64,000 nt of DNA from Heterostelium album PN500 (lineage: Eukaryota; Evosea; Eumycetozoa; Acytosteliales; Acytosteliaceae). Made by a program: the position numbers and the translations under genes. The notes beneath the pieces were generated by a model. That model had not been told where the DNA came from and made no database searches. It was given only the letters and a program-made list of their open reading frames with translations. Shown piece after piece: positions 61,176-64,000 of this stretch (positions are counted from its first letter, which is position 1; every line of letters starts with the position of its first letter). Location of the stretch: NCBI RefSeq assembly GCF_000004825.1, contig NW_008805064.1:2294001-2358000 (forward strand), in the 5' to 3' direction.

Positions 61176-63993
61176 CTATTTCTTTGATGATGATGATGAT
61201 TTACTGCTTGAGGAGGAGGAGGAAGAGGTTGACTTTGATTTAGAGGAGGTTGAGGTTTCTTTTAACTTTTTCTTTGGTGGAACATCTGGAACTGATTTTT
61301 CATCCTCAGAGTCAGAGTATTTCGATCCGTTCAATGACTTCTTAGCAGCTACTGATGAATCTTCACTTTGTTCACTCTTTCTCTTTAATTCCTTATCTTT
61401 CGATGATGATGATGATGATTTAGAGGAACTCTTCTTTGAGGAAGAATCCTTCTCTTTTTCTTTTTCCTTACTCTTCTCTTTAGTATCCTTTGATTTATCT
61501 TTCGACTTTGATGATTTCGATGAATCTTTCTTTTCTTTCTCTTTCTTTTCTTTCTTCTCTTCTTTTTCCTTATTTTCTTTCTCTTTTTTCTTTTCTTTCT
61601 TCTTTTCTTCCTTTTCCTTTTCTTTCCTCAGTCTCTCTGCTTCTTTGACACGCTCCGCTTCGTCTTGTTCCTCTTTGATGATATATTTCAAGAGTATATC
61701 GCATCTAGCCTTGAGTTCCTGTGGTGTTCTGGTTTGGATCAGCCAATCGAAACGGAACTGTGGTGCCTTACGAATCTCTTCTTTCAATTCATCCCAAGCA
61801 CCGTAACCAAGTTTCTGCATCATGCAAACCAAGAAGGTATCTTCATCGCTGTTGTAGGTCTTGTTCTTCTTGATACCATACTGAATCTTGAGTTGTTGCC
61901 ATGGATTCTTGTATTGAGCGACCTTTCGGTCGAGTGCTTCAATAGTCTCCTTATACTTCAAGAGACGCTCTTCACCCTTTTCTATTCTCGATATCAACTT
62001 CTCGTATTCCGCTACCTCCTTGTAACGCTTCCAAAACACGTTGGAGTAGTCTTGAACTTGCTTGGCGGTCTTGTCCTCCATGTTATCGGCGATGGTATCA
62101 TAGGCTTTTCTGCCGTAGAGTTCACAACCACGAATAAAGTTTCTAAAGTCGACTCTGTTCCAATCGGCAAATCCCGAGGGCAATAGCTTCTCCTTGAGTG
62201 CCTGTTCGTCTTCGGTGAGATCACCAAAGTCTGGCTCTGGCTCCTCTTTGTCGTCGCCATCTTTGGCGTCTCCTCCGTCCTGCTTTTCGTCCTTCTTATC
62301 GTAGTACTCGCATTTAGCATTGTAGGCATTCATCTCCTTCTGCAACAACTCAACAAGACGTGGAGCGTAGAATTGGAAATCGTGAGTGACTGGCTGCTTG
62401 GGTGGCTTGAACTTTCTCTCCTTCTTCTCCTTCTTGACTGGATTCTTATTGGGAGCGATACCGATGCTCTTCATATAGTCTTCGTTAAGCTCGATCGGCT
62501 TTCTCTCTCTCTTGAAATTCTCACCCCAGAAATTGGTGGTGAAGTGTTGTGCCTTGTAGTCGACACCGTCGAATTGGTAGAGATTACCATCGGATGTGAA
62601 TTTAATTGGATTGGTTGCAAGATCCTTAAGTTTATCGGTGACCAGCTTGGTCTTCTCTTCACCCTTCTGAAGGATGCTGTCAATGTCCTCGTCGGTGATA
62701 GAAGAGTCTTTGCACTTGAAGATGTCGTCGGCACCGAAACGAATCATTGACAACAGCTCCTCGGGATTGGCCGACTTGTTTTGTTCGACAAGACGACCCT
62801 GTTGAATGACAACGGCATCGAGTTGAAGCTTGAGCTCTGCTTTTTCAACCATTTTCTCCTCCATTGAACTCTCAGTGACGAAACGATAGACAGTGACAGG
62901 CTTGGTTTGACCGATACGATGTGCACGATCCTGAGCCTGAAGATCCATCTGTGGATTCCAATCGCTGTCAAAGAGAATGACAACGTCGGCGGTGTTCAAA
63001 GTGATACCCAAACCACCGGCTCTAGTAGTGAGAATGAATACAAAGTGTTTTGAACCCGGTTCGTTGAACGATTCGATGTAGTTCTCACGAGTTTGCGAGT
63101 CGGTAGAACCGTCGATTCTGCAGTACGAGTAGTCGCGGTACAACAAGTAGTCCTCGAGAATATCAAGCATTCTTGCCCACTGCGAGAAGATAAGAACTCT
63201 AGAACCACGCTGCTTAAGACGACCGAGCAGCTTGTCGAGCAACACCATCTTACCACTGTTGTTAATGAGATGGTCACCTGTAGTGTAAGGCTGCTCTTCG
63301 GCACCGTCAAAGAGATACGGATGATTGCATGCCTTTCTTAGCTGCATGCAGATATTCAGTAGTTTGACACGACCAGAGCTACCCTTGACACCGACACCGT
63401 GCAACGCTTCAAAGTCTTTGCTTAACAGACGTTTGTACCACTCACGCTGCATAGCAGACAGACCAACGTACAGCTTTATTTCCTTCTTTGGTGGCAGTGA
63501 CTTTTCCACCTCTGACTTGAGACGACGCAACAAGAACGGTCTCAATACTTTATGAAGTTTATCGATGACTTCCTGTTGATTCTCGGTTTGCTCTAAATTG
63601 AACCAACGATCAAAGTCATCACTCGATGAAAATACATCTGGTAATAAAAAGTTTAGTAATGCCCAAAGTTCATGCAAGTTATTCTAATTGATTGTGATTG
63701 ATTGTTAGTGTTAATATATTAGGAAATGAATGAATGATTGATTGATTGATTGTATTGTATTGACTACTTACTTGTAAAGGAGTACCAGTAATTAATAATC
63801 TAAATTGAGAGTTGAAAAGTCTGACACCTTTGGAGAGTACTGAATTTTCATTCTTGATTCTATGTGCTTCGTCGATGATGATGTATCTCCAACTGAACTT
63901 CTTAAAGACAGATTTATCCTTGATAACCATTTCATAGGTGGTAACACAAACGTCGAATTTCTTATGTACCAATTGTTCTGTTTTAATTTTTTG
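61176..63993 (-). CDS. ISWI chromatin remodelling ATPase, 5' end outside the window
   Basis: Two exons are visible: 63993-63772 (5' side begins at an acceptor at the edge) and 63683-61176; 909 residues plus stop. Phase 0 join restores GTPLQ-NNLHELW. The N-terminal part with the Walker A motif lies beyond 64000. Visible motifs: [62 protein letters not shown], and [19 protein letters not shown] ([20 protein letters not shown]) and SLIDE ([20 protein letters not shown]) domains follow, which identify ISWI. The last ~170 residues are a highly charged Lys/Glu and Ser tail not typical of animal ISWI. It would space nucleosomes. Confidence 0.95.
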
Positions 63994-64000
63994 CTATTAA

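Noticed and set aside
1-64000. Mobile elements, rRNA, tRNA and CRISPR
   Set aside because: Looked for reverse transcriptase/transposase motifs, long terminal repeats, tRNA B boxes and regular spacer arrays; none seen.

Overview
This is a stretch of nuclear DNA from a dictyostelid social amoeba. The evidence is short AT-rich introns with GTAAGT/GTATGT donors and T-rich ...TAG acceptors, very AT-rich spacers, runs of Asn, Gln, Thr and Ser codons inside proteins, a Skp1 with the conserved dictyostelid proline site, a 7TM-kinase fusion, and an SH2-containing TKL kinase of the Shk type. Coding regions use GTC, CTC, TCG and CGT rather freely, so I favour a dictyostelid other than D. discoideum (inference only). 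Genes are dense, lie on both strands, and are usually 0.2-1 kb apart. I traced about 28 genes; several consist of exons too small to show as long open frames (EMC6, a 40-aa Cys protein, two tandem micro-membrane proteins, a four-exon 96-aa protein).

Layout. 0.1-5 kb: a type I membrane protein (-), molybdenum cofactor genes MOCS1A and MOCS1B in tandem (+), and a multi-pass membrane protein (+). 5-7 kb: two related small membrane proteins. 7-11.3 kb: the repair ATPase ERCC6/CSB. 11.4-13.4 kb: a 40-aa Cys protein and a VTT/TMEM64 protein (-). 13.9-19.2 kb: seven-exon WDR59 (GATOR2, -). 20-27.5 kb: a SWR1/EP400-class remodeller (-). 28.5-32.6 kb: EMC6 (+), Skp1 (-) and a cytochrome P450 (-). 32.9-33.3 kb: a possible broken small gene. 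35-38 kb: 6-phosphogluconolactonase (+) and a seven-TM receptor fused to a kinase domain (-). 39-42.7 kb: a secreted protein, an alpha/beta hydrolase, and a three-domain saposin precursor with an apparent frameshift. 43.7-45.8 kb: an OB-fold/coiled-coil protein that I propose as a TPP1/ACD-like telomere protein. 45.9-52.5 kb: an RMD1/DUF155 protein, a 96-aa unknown, PRPF38 and a SERBP1/Stm1-like protein. 54.9-64 kb: an Shk-type SH2 kinase, a small CaaX protein with a talin-F0/ubiquitin-like fold, gankyrin (PSMD10), and the C-terminal three quarters of an ISWI ATPase that runs off the right edge.

Functional themes. Three distinct SNF2 ATPases (ERCC6, SWR1-class, ISWI) lie within 57 kb. MOCS1A and MOCS1B carry out the two halves of cyclic pyranopterin monophosphate synthesis; they sit head to tail and have splice signals that could fuse them in frame, as in animal MOCS1. 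The most interesting new candidates are the TPP1-like gene, the possible MOCS1 fusion splice, the CaaX mini-protein, the 7TM-kinase with a DFD motif, and the saposin frame break. No tRNA, rRNA, CRISPR or recognisable transposon was seen. All exon boundaries are read from splice signals and phase agreement, not from transcripts.
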